Source: Hawksworthiomyces lignivorus (lineage: Eukaryota; Ascomycota; Sordariomycetes; Ophiostomatales; Ophiostomataceae). Taken from it: 64,000 nucleotides of DNA. The notes below the pieces were generated by a model that was given only the letters and a program-made list of their open reading frames with translations, did not search any database and was not told where the DNA came from. Shown here in pieces: positions 53,625-61,987 of the stretch; position 1 is the stretch's first letter, and each line of letters opens with the position of its first letter. The stretch is from positions 62,001-126,000 of the forward strand of contig NTMA01000020.1 of NCBI GenBank assembly GCA_002917075.1, in the 5' to 3' direction. Position numbers and translations under genes: made by a program.

Positions 53625-53690
53625 ACAAGCCCACTCATCTTGACCAATCATGTTTACAGCATCCTACGAGCCTAAGGCACTAATAAATCG
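53625..53690 (+). repeat. dispersed repeat family 4, partial copy c
   Basis: Left-half copy. Shares CATCTTGACCAATCATGTTTA and GAGCCTAAGGCACTAATAA-type blocks with 44540-44640 and 53945-54030. Confidence 0.55.
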
Positions 53691-53929
53691 TGTACTTAAA
53701 ATTTTTCTTAGTTCATTGGGCGAGCTTGATCGGCCTCGCAAACATTGCGCTCACGGCATCAGTTAATATTGTGTGGCATGAGTGTGTAAATTTTCTAGTG
53801 GCATATTAGCCAAAATAGCATCTTATGCGTGGGCAGAGCTGCCCACTTATATGACTAACTTCTCTCTTGGTCGCGCCCACTCGCATCCACAATCACCTTT
53901 TCAGCGCCTCTATCACACTAATTCCCTTG

Positions 53930-54105
53930 TAAGACCCCACGCTCCTACGGTGTTGGCCAGTGCAGAGGTCCATTTATACTAACCAATAATGTTAAGAGTA
54001 CCTACTGTAAGAGCCTGAAGCAGAAATACACACATAGCTACTCCGTAATAAATAGTGAAGCAATTAGTCGTAGCGCACTCATTTCTCATAGAATCAAGAC
54101 ACAAA
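53930..54105 (+). repeat. dispersed repeat family 4, copy d
   Basis: Nearly full copy: GAGGTCCATTTATACTAACC, GAGCCTGAAGCAGAAATAC, ACACATAGCTACTC, AATAGTGAAGCAATTAGTCG and AGAATCAAGACA align in order with 44540-44755. It includes the 9-mer TACTCCGTA at 54039-54047. Confidence 0.6.
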
Positions 54106-54503
54106 GCCTACTCTCAACAACAACAAGAAGAGGAAGAAAGAGAAGAAGAAGAATAAAACAAACAGACTAGACAGGGTTAGCAAATAAATCGGATTCATGC
54201 CACACTCTGCGGGGCCGATATACACGCCACAGAATCTGGCGTCGCTCGGATTGAAAATGATATGTCCTTCCATATACATTAGACGCATGTCACTTCTGTG
54301 AGTCACTCCATGTCTGTGATAAAAGAATCTCTAGGGTTGTACAGTTGTCCTCCAGTATCTGTTTTGCATTAAAATCAATGCAGCCTCATATGAGATCCAC
54401 TACTGCTTGTGCTCCTGTATTCTAAATGAAGTGGGAACAATGAGACTTGGGACCCGATAGAGATCATATCTTCCGGCTTAACTACCTTATGAAATGAGAC
54501 AGT
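54106..54503. other. intergenic, no gene seen
   Basis: AG-rich tract at about 54117-54165 (AAGAAGAGGAAGAAAGAGAA), then AT-rich DNA. Confidence 0.4.
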
Positions 54504-54872
54504 ATGAGCATTTGGTTGCGTGGATTTGAGAAAGATTCGAATTCCTTATCAGGGCCAGCCACTGACATTGAGCCGGTAGATCCTGCTCTCTTCGCATCAT
54601 GGAGTCCCCCCTTGGTGCGGTATCAAAATACTGTTAAATTTATCGACTACGCCAGCTACCAACACCGCCAACTGCGCCAGCAGCAGTATCGAGAAGCATA
54701 TGAGCGCCAACAACAACGACAACAAGAGCAACGACAACAGGAGGAACAACAGGTTTTGCCGACTGCAGTATGTCAAATGCTTCTTTTATGTCGCAATCCT
54801 GGAAGTTCAAGTGGTCGATTAAGGAGGTATTGCCAATTGCCAAGCAATTGGCCAATCAGACGAAGAGAATAA
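54504..54872 (+). CDS. hypothetical small Gln-rich protein
   Basis: ATG-initiated frame of 122 aa. The middle is a Gln/Arg-rich probable coiled coil (HRQLRQQQYREAYERQQQR, then QQEQRQQEEQQ), preceded by ATDIEPVDPALFASW and YQNTVKFIDYASY, which look like real protein. The C-terminal third is less convincing. No family recognised. It may be one exon of a larger gene or a relic. Confidence 0.3.
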   Translation: MSIWLRGFEKDSNSLSGPATDIEPVDPALFASWSPPLVRYQNTVKFIDYASYQHRQLRQQQYREAYERQQQRQQEQRQQEEQQVLPTAVCQMLLLCRNPGSSSGRLRRYCQLPSNWPIRRRE

Positions 54873-55432
54873 TACAGGGACGCCAGTAACAAAGGGCGAA
54901 GAGAGAGGGGGAACAAAGGAAGAAGGCTATACCGCTTAGAACAGCTCGGTACTTGGAGCTCGCATAGGGCTAGGTTCTTTGTAGGTTGAGCAGCAGCGCC
55001 AGGAGAGTGCATGTGATGGAAGCTCTAGAGCGAATCTCAAAACAGCCTGGTATGGCAGCGACACGCGAGTTCCTAGGAGTACGTACGGAGTACATGACAC
55101 CGAAGCGCAAGCGGTGGAGACCGCTGATTAGAACCCGGAGGAGCTACTGCGTGGGGCAACAATTAGAAGGCAAAAGCCCTTAACTGACAGAAGCTCAATA
55201 TTTCGCCCACGCAAATTTGGTCTACACTAATGTATACAGGTATATGTAGATACGATAATACAAACGGATCAATGACACAAGACAGCCAGCACAAGACTTG
55301 ATCAACCTCGACATCTGAATGCGGAACAGCGGAACAGCGGACCCGTCGCACCCCCCATCCGCTGATCGACTCCACCCTGTATGAACGTGCGCTTGGGGTG
55401 ATAAGCAACGGACAGCCCCCAGGGCAGCTTTC
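54873..55432. other. upstream region of the Zn2Cys6 gene
   Basis: No supported gene. Contains the 9-mer TACGGAGTA at 55084-55092 and the tandem GGAACAGC repeat near 55322-55339. Confidence 0.4.
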
Positions 55433-57343
55433 ATGGAACGACCACTGCATAGCTCGCCGCTATCTGCCGGAAGGCGCGTTTCTGCCTCGGCTTCCCGGTC
55501 CAGGCCGTGCGATGCGTGCCGCTCGCGCAAGACGCGGTGCGTCAAGTCCGCCGCCGGGGACCAGGCAAAATGCGTCCTGTGCGAGTTCCACGGCAAGGAG
55601 TGCACGTACCTGCGCAACCCGCCCCCGCGGCCGCGGCGCCCGGCAGCCGGGTCGCCCTCATCGCCCAAGGCCGACAGGGCAGCAGTAGCTGCTGCTCCGG
55701 CGCAGCCGTCCTCCCCCGGCGACGAGATGGACGTCTCCAGCCCCGAGAGCACGCCGCGGACCTCGGGGCCGCGGGCCGTCGACGCGACCCTCGCTCTGCT
55801 GGACGGCACGCTGAGCCTCGACCTCGACACGCATCCCGGGTACGTCGGGCCGACGAGCCACGAGGAGCCCGCCCTGCTGGACCTGCAGCGGCTGGAGTCC
55901 AGCCCCGGCGGCTCCGACGCCAGCCTGTCGTCGTCGTGGCCCGACCGGATGGCGCGGCGCGTGGACGACCGCACCATGTTCCTGATCCGGGCGGACGAGG
56001 CGGCCGCGTCCGAAGAGCAGCGCGTCACCGACTGCGACGCCATCGAGGCGTGCGTCAGCCCGCTGGGCAAGGCCCTGGTGGACCTGTACTTTGACGTGGT
56101 GCACCGCAGCTTCCCCATCCTGCACAGGGGGCTCTTCTTGGCCAAGCACGCCGTCTCGCACCGCATGTTCTCGCCGCCGCTGCTCGCCGCCGTCTACCTG
56201 GTCGCCCTCGACTACCAGATGTACGACCGCAACATCGCCCGCGGCGCCGCCGCCGCCTCCGCCCTGGCGCGGCCCGGCGACGGCAGCGGCGGCGGCCAGG
56301 CCGCCCTCGAGGCCCTGGCCGAGCAGGCCATGGCCGACGACCTCAAGCGGCCCAAGCTCAGCACCCTGCAGGCGGGGCTGCTCCTCCTGCAGCGCTGCCG
56401 CACGCGCGCCGAGGCCTCCAACTGGCTCTTCACCGCCCAGATGGTCGCCACCGCCCAGGAGCTCGGCCTCCACGTCGACTGCGAGCACTGGTCCATCCCG
56501 CAGTGGGAAAAGGGCCTGCGCCGCCGCCTCGGCTGGGCCCTCTACATGCAGGACACGTGGGGCGCGTTCGTCCACGGCCGCCCGCCGCTGCTCAACAGCG
56601 AGGACTGGGACCTGCGCCCGTGCTCGCTGGCCGACTTCGCCGAGAGCTCCGAGGACGCAGACGCCGCCGCCAAAGATGGCAGCCCGGGCGAAGGCGCCTG
56701 GCAGGAGCTGTTTATCCGGCAGACCCAGCTCGCCGAGATCCTGGCAGAGGTCATGCAGCGGTACTACTCGACCGTGGCCACCAAGCCCGGCGGCAGGCTG
56801 GACCAGATGGGCGTCGTCGCCGCCGTCGAGATGGCCAAGCCGCTGGTCCTGCGGCTGCGGGAGTGGTCCGCGAGCCTGCCCACGCACCTGCGCCTGGAGA
56901 GCACGCAGCTGCGCAAGCTCTCCTCCAACGGGTCGCTGCACCTGGCGTACATTGCGACGGAAGTGGCCATACACCGCGCCCTCGTTCGGCTCCTCACGCC
57001 GGCGACCGCCGAGGACTTGGTCTTGGCAGTACGACGAGTGGCCAAGACCCGCGTACAGAGCGCAATCAGCATCCTGGAATCTCTGCGGCCGGAACACACC
57101 GAGGCTTTCTGGGGAGGAGCGGCAGCCCAGCAAGTAGCGCAGATTGGCAGCCTGGCTGCCCTCCTCTGGGTCACGGCGAACGACCCGGATGAGATGCAAT
57201 GGTGCGAGCAGCAGATAGACGGCCTTCGATGGGTGCTGAGGTTACGAAGTCATGCCTCACACTTTATACGAGAAGCATTAAGGCTGCTGGAGCAAGATGT
57301 CATAAGCTTAGGATTGAATCCAAGTAGTGCAAGGGCGGCGTGA
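55433..57343 (+). CDS. Zn2Cys6 transcription factor with fungal-specific middle domain
   Basis: Intronless 636-aa regulator. The zinc cluster lies at 26-57, with cysteines 26, 29, 36, 47, 50 and 57 (RPCDACRSRKTRC ... KCVLCEFHGKECTY). A Pro/Ser-rich linker follows (to about 190), then the fungal-specific transcription factor domain (about 205-520: DLYFDVVHRSFPILHRGLF, LAAVYLVALDYQ, LQAGLLLLQRC, GLHVDCEHWSIPQWEKGLRRRLGWALY). The cluster type (CDACR.RK.RC ... CVLC.FH..CT) recalls the TamA/DAL81-like group, which co-activates nitrogen-catabolic genes, among them allophanate-induced urea genes in yeast. That assignment is from memory and uncertain. An allophanate hydrolase gene lies 4.2 kb to the left. 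The GC-rich frame also leaves long open frames on the opposite strand, which are shadows. Confidence 0.92.
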   Translation: MERPLHSSPLSAGRRVSASASRSRPCDACRSRKTRCVKSAAGDQAKCVLCEFHGKECTYLRNPPPRPRRPAAGSPSSPKADRAAVAAAPAQPSSPGDEMDVSSPESTPRTSGPRAVDATLALLDGTLSLDLDTHPGYVGPTSHEEPALLDLQRLESSPGGSDASLSSSWPDRMARRVDDRTMFLIRADEAAASEEQRVTDCDAIEACVSPLGKALVDLYFDVVHRSFPILHRGLFLAKHAVSHRMFSPPLLAAVYLVALDYQMYDRNIARGAAAASALARPGDGSGGGQAALEALAEQAMADDLKRPKLSTLQAGLLLLQRCRTRAEASNWLFTAQMVATAQELGLHVDCEHWSIPQWEKGLRRRLGWALYMQDTWGAFVHGRPPLLNSEDWDLRPCSLADFAESSEDADAAAKDGSPGEGAWQELFIRQTQLAEILAEVMQRYYSTVATKPGGRLDQMGVVAAVEMAKPLVLRLREWSASLPTHLRLESTQLRKLSSNGSLHLAYIATEVAIHRALVRLLTPATAEDLVLAVRRVAKTRVQSAISILESLRPEHTEAFWGGAAAQQVAQIGSLAALLWVTANDPDEMQWCEQQIDGLRWVLRLRSHASHFIREALRLLEQDVISLGLNPSSARAA

Positions 57344-57689
57344 TGGTACCCAAAGTACAAAAATCTAATACATGGCTCACAATATTAACATTTCTCAATA
57401 TCCAAGGCTGATAATAGAGCGATATTTACTTTTAATTATAAATCAGAAAATTAGGCGGATTGCTACTTAGATATCTAGACAAAGAGAATCACAAGGATAA
57501 CAAAAGAGACATTTGGTATATGGTTGATAACAAAATGAAGCAAAGAAAAGAGAATAGTCCGTGACGAGAAAAGACCCTCCAAAGAACAGAAAACTCCAAA
57601 AGTAGGATATATCGTGAGCGAAAGTGACTGTCTGCTTTCTTCTTCTAAGAAAAGAAAGAAATCAACCCGAGTTGCATTCAGTGCTAGCG
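57344..57689. other. intergenic between convergent genes
   Basis: 3' flanks of the Zn2Cys6 gene (plus) and the wall-protein gene (minus). AT-rich, no gene. Confidence 0.45.
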
Positions 57690-59846
57690 TCATACAATTT
57701 GGACTGGTACAGTGGCCGTAGTCGTGGTGGTGGAGACTTCTGTCACGGTGTCGTGGATGCTCACCGTCTGGAATACGGTTACGGTCGCCGGCGCACCTGT
57801 AACCACCTTGCTATTTACTTGTACGGCCGTCGCCACCACTGCATGGGGTGCTGACTGCTGCAGGACTGGGGTCGCGGTATCCACGGGAACGACGACCAGT
57901 GGCATGGACTTGTACGAAAATGTCGAAGTTGACGAGCTAGAAGACGATGGTTTTGTGTGTGTGACAAACGTTGTTGGATGGCTAGCGGCAGCAGGGTGTG
58001 TCCGCGTCTTCTTTGGCGCAGTAGAGGTCGCCGTCACTAGCACCGTCTGCGTCACCCGCTGGGTTAGCGTCGTTGTCGTGTCTTCTTCGGAAGAGGAAGA
58101 AGAGGCGGCGGTGACTGCGGTGGTGGTGGCTGCAGCGGTGTGTGTTGTTGATGTTCCTGTAGCAGCCGCGCTGCTGCTGCTGTCCGGAATCGCAACACCC
58201 AGCACAGACGATGCCGTCTTGTCGTTGACGCAGCCGACCGACACGCCAACAGTCGAGCTCTCCGGCATAGCGAAGCAACTCGTGCCTACACCGCAGGCAG
58301 CAAGCAGCACAAATGAGCTGCTAGTCGCGTCACAGGTCATCAAGTTGCCGCCGATACAGGCAACTTGGCCTGCCAGGCACTTGGTGTCCGAGGTCAGGTT
58401 GGCGTACAGATCGTTGTAGTACTTAGCCGTAGCAAGGTTCTCGGTGTAGACATTAGCTGCAACTGTAGCCGAAGAGGCGGGTGCCGTGGCCAGGATGGCC
58501 GTCGGCAAGTTGGCATTTGCCGGGGCCGTAGCCGTATGTATCACAGCAGCTGACGACGTTGAAGAAGACGTTTTATTAGAAGTTTCTGCAGTGGAGGTCA
58601 AACCCGATGAAGAAGAGGTCAAGGCAGTTGTGGAACTCGAGGCAATTGTGGAGATTGAGGAGGTTGAGGAGGTTGAGGAGGTTGAGGAGGTTGTGGCAGT
58701 TGCAGCTGTTGTTTCAGGAACCCCGGCCGTAACATTGCTATGAGTCGCGGCAACAGTTGAACTCGTCACAAAAAATGATGGTGTGGTTATTGTAGAAGCA
58801 GCTGCAGTTGCGGCGGCCGTAGTGTTTGTAGTACCTGCTGCGACGGGTGCCGTAGCATTGCTATTGGCTGTAGTGCCTGTGTGAGTCAAGGTCGGCGTTA
58901 CGATATCTGCCGTGTTGCTTCCAGTGATAAATGGCAGAACAACCAAGGTTGAGGCGCTTGTCGATGAAGTCGCTGGCAAAGATGCGGCCGTATTATTAGA
59001 AGCTGCAGTGGTCGGAACAGTTGACGAGGACGTAGTTGCTTCTGGTGAAGTGTGATTTGAGCCTGGTGCTGCGGAAGTGACTTGGGGTTGAGGTGCCGTG
59101 GCATTATTTGCTGATGAAACTGGCGATGTCGTTATGCTGGCCGGTGCAGCAGTTGTAGTGACACCCGGAGCTGTGTTGTTTGAAGCCGGCAGCGCAGGGT
59201 TTGTGGCATTGTTTGCCGGTGTCGTTGTAGTCACAGCGGGTGAAGTGACGACTGGAGCCGTATTGTTTGAGGCCTGCGGCACTGCGTTTGTGGCGTTGTT
59301 TGCCGGCGTCGTCGTAGCCGTGGGTGTGCCAGCCGTCGCCTCTGTCACCAGGCCGTCTGATGTAATAAACGTTGGTGATGCCGGCGAGGTGACGTTGGAT
59401 GTCAGCTGCCCGGCAGCAGTGGGCTCGCTGGTGGCAGCTATTCCAGGCAGTGTTGTTGATGCAGGCTTTGTCGTTGATGCAGGCGCTGTCGTCGGCGTGA
59501 GTGTTACTGTTGATACGAGCGGCGTCGTCGATGTCTGGGAAAGGGGGCCAAGGTTGAGACTGCTCGTGAGAGTGAGCGACCCCAGCGCAGAAAGCGGTGA
59601 GCCGTGGTCAGGAGAAGAAGATGGGGCAGATAGAGTCGTTGACGTGAGTTGCGCGTCAGGAGCCGGTGCTGTTGAATTCACGTTGGTAAATTCGCCGGCA
59701 TCTCGTCGATTATGCCAAGGATTTAATGGCTTTCGAAGACGAAGAGGTCCAGCCTCCACGGTGGCTGCCGTAAGGAGGAGAAGGAAAGGTAAAGTCTTGT
59801 TTGTAATGATGTACATGGTAGGCACTAGTCGTCTTGTACCGTTCAT
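57690..59846 (-). CDS. secreted Ser/Thr-rich cell-wall protein with CBM19-like chitin-binding module
   Basis: An intronless 718-aa protein from the ATG at 59846 (MNGTRRLVPTM); the inner ATG at 59816 (MYIITNKT) gives the same signal peptide (LPFLLLLTAATVEAG). A Lys/Arg pair region (NRRD) follows and may be a processing site. Residues 40-465 are low-complexity Ser/Thr/Ala/Pro sequence with recurrent NNATN, NNTAP and SNNTA units, surely O-glycosylated. A Cys-containing module at about 470-540 (CLAGQVACIGGNLMTCD ... CGVGTSCFAMP ... GVSVGC) resembles chitin-binding CBM19. The tail (about 540-718) is again Ser/Thr-rich and ends TATVPVQIV without a GPI signal. Likely role: wall binding or structure. 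Codon-level repeats (GAGGTT units near 58655-58690, plus strand) sit inside. Confidence 0.8.
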   Translation of the reverse strand: MNGTRRLVPTMYIITNKTLPFLLLLTAATVEAGPLRLRKPLNPWHNRRDAGEFTNVNSTAPAPDAQLTSTTLSAPSSSPDHGSPLSALGSLTLTSSLNLGPLSQTSTTPLVSTVTLTPTTAPASTTKPASTTLPGIAATSEPTAAGQLTSNVTSPASPTFITSDGLVTEATAGTPTATTTPANNATNAVPQASNNTAPVVTSPAVTTTTPANNATNPALPASNNTAPGVTTTAAPASITTSPVSSANNATAPQPQVTSAAPGSNHTSPEATTSSSTVPTTAASNNTAASLPATSSTSASTLVVLPFITGSNTADIVTPTLTHTGTTANSNATAPVAAGTTNTTAAATAAASTITTPSFFVTSSTVAATHSNVTAGVPETTAATATTSSTSSTSSTSSISTIASSSTTALTSSSSGLTSTAETSNKTSSSTSSAAVIHTATAPANANLPTAILATAPASSATVAANVYTENLATAKYYNDLYANLTSDTKCLAGQVACIGGNLMTCDATSSSFVLLAACGVGTSCFAMPESSTVGVSVGCVNDKTASSVLGVAIPDSSSSAAATGTSTTHTAAATTTAVTAASSSSSEEDTTTTLTQRVTQTVLVTATSTAPKKTRTHPAAASHPTTFVTHTKPSSSSSSTSTFSYKSMPLVVVPVDTATPVLQQSAPHAVVATAVQVNSKVVTGAPATVTVFQTVSIHDTVTEVSTTTTTATVPVQIV

Positions 59847-60640
59847 GGAGAAAGAATGCAGATGCTTGCGTTGTTGATTATTGAGAAAAGTCAACGACTG
59901 ACTTTTTATCCGAGATGAATAGTGCCAAAATATCGAATACTTGGAACGAAAGGCCGCGGCGAAACAAAATCAAAAATGAGTGTCTGAAAATAATCGACAG
60001 AATCCGGCTGTCTTCAAAAAGCGAGGTTGAGATAGGTCTAAACAGGAGGAGGCGCAATACCCTTTTCGTGTTTTCTCGTGAGAATACACTCAAACAGAGT
60101 TCAAAGGTGCTGAACAAGAGGTAAAGTGAAAACAATAGAAAACGACAGAAGACAAAGAACGTGGCCCAAATTGCAGAAGCTGAAGCGCAAAGAGACAATA
60201 TGGAAATGATAGAGGTGACAAAGAAGAGGGGGAAAACAAATGTCTGACTTTGGAGAAGATTTGCAAAGGGAAGAAGAGAAAAATCTAGATTTCGTGTTAG
60301 ACAAAAAGAATGCAGGGAACCACGAAAGCAGCTACCAAAGAGATGGGAGGACAGCCGCGTGGTGGAATGTCAAAGACAGCAAAAGAAGAGAAAACAATAC
60401 ACATGAAACAAAGAGATGCCAAGAGATGCCTTTTAAAAAAGAAAAGAATGGGGGTGTGGTGATAACCAGAAGACAAGACCAAAAAAAAAAGAGAAAGAGA
60501 GAGTGATAGACAGATAGAAAGAAAAGAACGTGCAGGAATGAGAGGAACGAAAGAGAACTCAACCACTTCACGGGAAGACCCAGAATTGTCACATTCGAGA
60601 CACAAAAGGGAGGAGAAAGGGACGGAGAAGGGGCTCTTTT
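59847..60640 (-). promoter_or_regulatory. long pyrimidine-rich leader/promoter of the wall-protein gene
   Basis: For about 700 bp upstream of the start the coding (minus) strand is strongly CT-rich (plus strand AG-rich, densest at about 60200-60620). Long CT tracts are known from promoters and 5' UTRs of strongly expressed filamentous-fungal genes. The function here is inference. Confidence 0.4.
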
Positions 60641-61987
60641 AGTATGCTTGGTTCCTTTCGATTGGAAACCCGGTGTTCCAAATATACAATCTTTTTGTTT
60701 GGTCGAGAGAGACCCAATCGTCCAGAGTGGAAGAGATGTAAGAAGTGTAGAACAGAAGTTCAGATACTCCTTTGCCGTTGTCTCCACCACGCAGGGATCT
60801 TGTTCGTCTTGGACCGCAGAGACGTTTCTTGGCCAGTCATCGCATGGTGGTTATATTACTCACGCGTGTAATGGCGGCACTTCACCTATCTGCTCTCATG
60901 AGCCTCATTTTGTTCCTGGACGGACGATGCCAGCTCGCAACGACTTGTGCAAGTAAATTATGAAAGTTGGCCGCAGACGGGTCCTGCCAACTGCTGTTTT
61001 GGAGTCGAGGTCTGGCCATTTCACCCTCGCTTCAGCCATTTCAACAAAAATAGGACAAGCTACGTTTCGCCAGGCAAGGAGAAAAGAAAGCAAAACAGAG
61101 ATTGGTGTCCATGACATGCAAGCAAACGTTCAAACAGGTACCAAAAGCTCTCCGCCAATCGATGCGAGTGGGGTCCAGCAGACGGATGGGGTATTTTGGG
61201 GAATCCTGCGAGGACTGGTCCAGAGCCTCTTTGTCGACACCCCTGTCTTGTGTTTCCGTCGATCGCTGAAACAGACGCGGACAGCGCTGCGATTGGACAG
61301 CGGACCATTGTGCAGCTCTCTACATGGAACTCTCGCGAAAAGCTTGTTTGCTTCTTCCAAGCGCTGGCCATTCCAGCGACCTTCTGCAGTACTCCTCTTC
61401 AATTTTACAATGCAAATATACAGGCGGACGAGCGCTAATAGCCACTTTTCAGAGGAAATATTCGACATAAATAGAAGCCAGTGAAATGTGCACAAAGAAG
61501 AGTAGTCAAAATAAACCTTCAGAAAACGCATCCACATTACGCCCATTGGAAGAAACAATGCGTGCAAGCCCGTGACGGGGCCCATCAATACGAGAAGCAG
61601 ACGTAAAGGTAGTCGAATGATCGAATGACGATTTTATCTCCTTGCGTTTTCTCTCATTTTTAGGATCTTGGTCTGCTTCCAAGTAGCCCGCAGAGCGATC
61701 CTACTTTCAATTGCTTCTTTTTTTTTACTCTTGAGGCCGAGTCTGTGATGTGTCAATTAGCCGTTGGCCCTTCCTCTATGTCGCTACAGCGCCGTATGAA
61801 GCTACACATGTTACGTAAATGCTTGTTCTAGATCCCATAATCGCCTCATCCTTCCATTATGCGCTTTTGGCAAGTCTCGTAAAATTAAATGAAAGTTGCG
61901 TCAGGAATGCGCGTATCATGGCGACCACTTCGTTCCTTTCACTTGTACATCGACAAAAAAGAGCCTCTGTCGTTGCCAGGCTGCTAT
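60641..61987. other. intergenic, no gene seen
   Basis: About 1.35 kb. Medium-length open frames overlap on both strands around 60960-61590 but show no motif or protein-like composition. The 3' flank of the methyltransferase gene lies at the right. Confidence 0.4.

Noticed and set aside
56091..57137. 348-codon plus-strand frame rich in Pro, Ser and Arg
   Set aside because: Out-of-frame shadow of the same Zn2Cys6 gene.
55658..57199. 513-codon minus-strand open frame
   Set aside because: Antisense shadow of the Zn2Cys6 gene, whose cysteines and domain are unmistakable on the plus strand.
59098..59877. 259-codon Val/Gly/Ala-rich plus-strand frame that looks hydrophobic
   Set aside because: Antisense of the Ser/Thr-rich wall protein; Thr codons read as Val/Gly on the other strand.
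60960..61590. Overlapping open frames of 150-175 codons on both strands
   Set aside because: No motif, no splice pattern, composition not protein-like on either strand.
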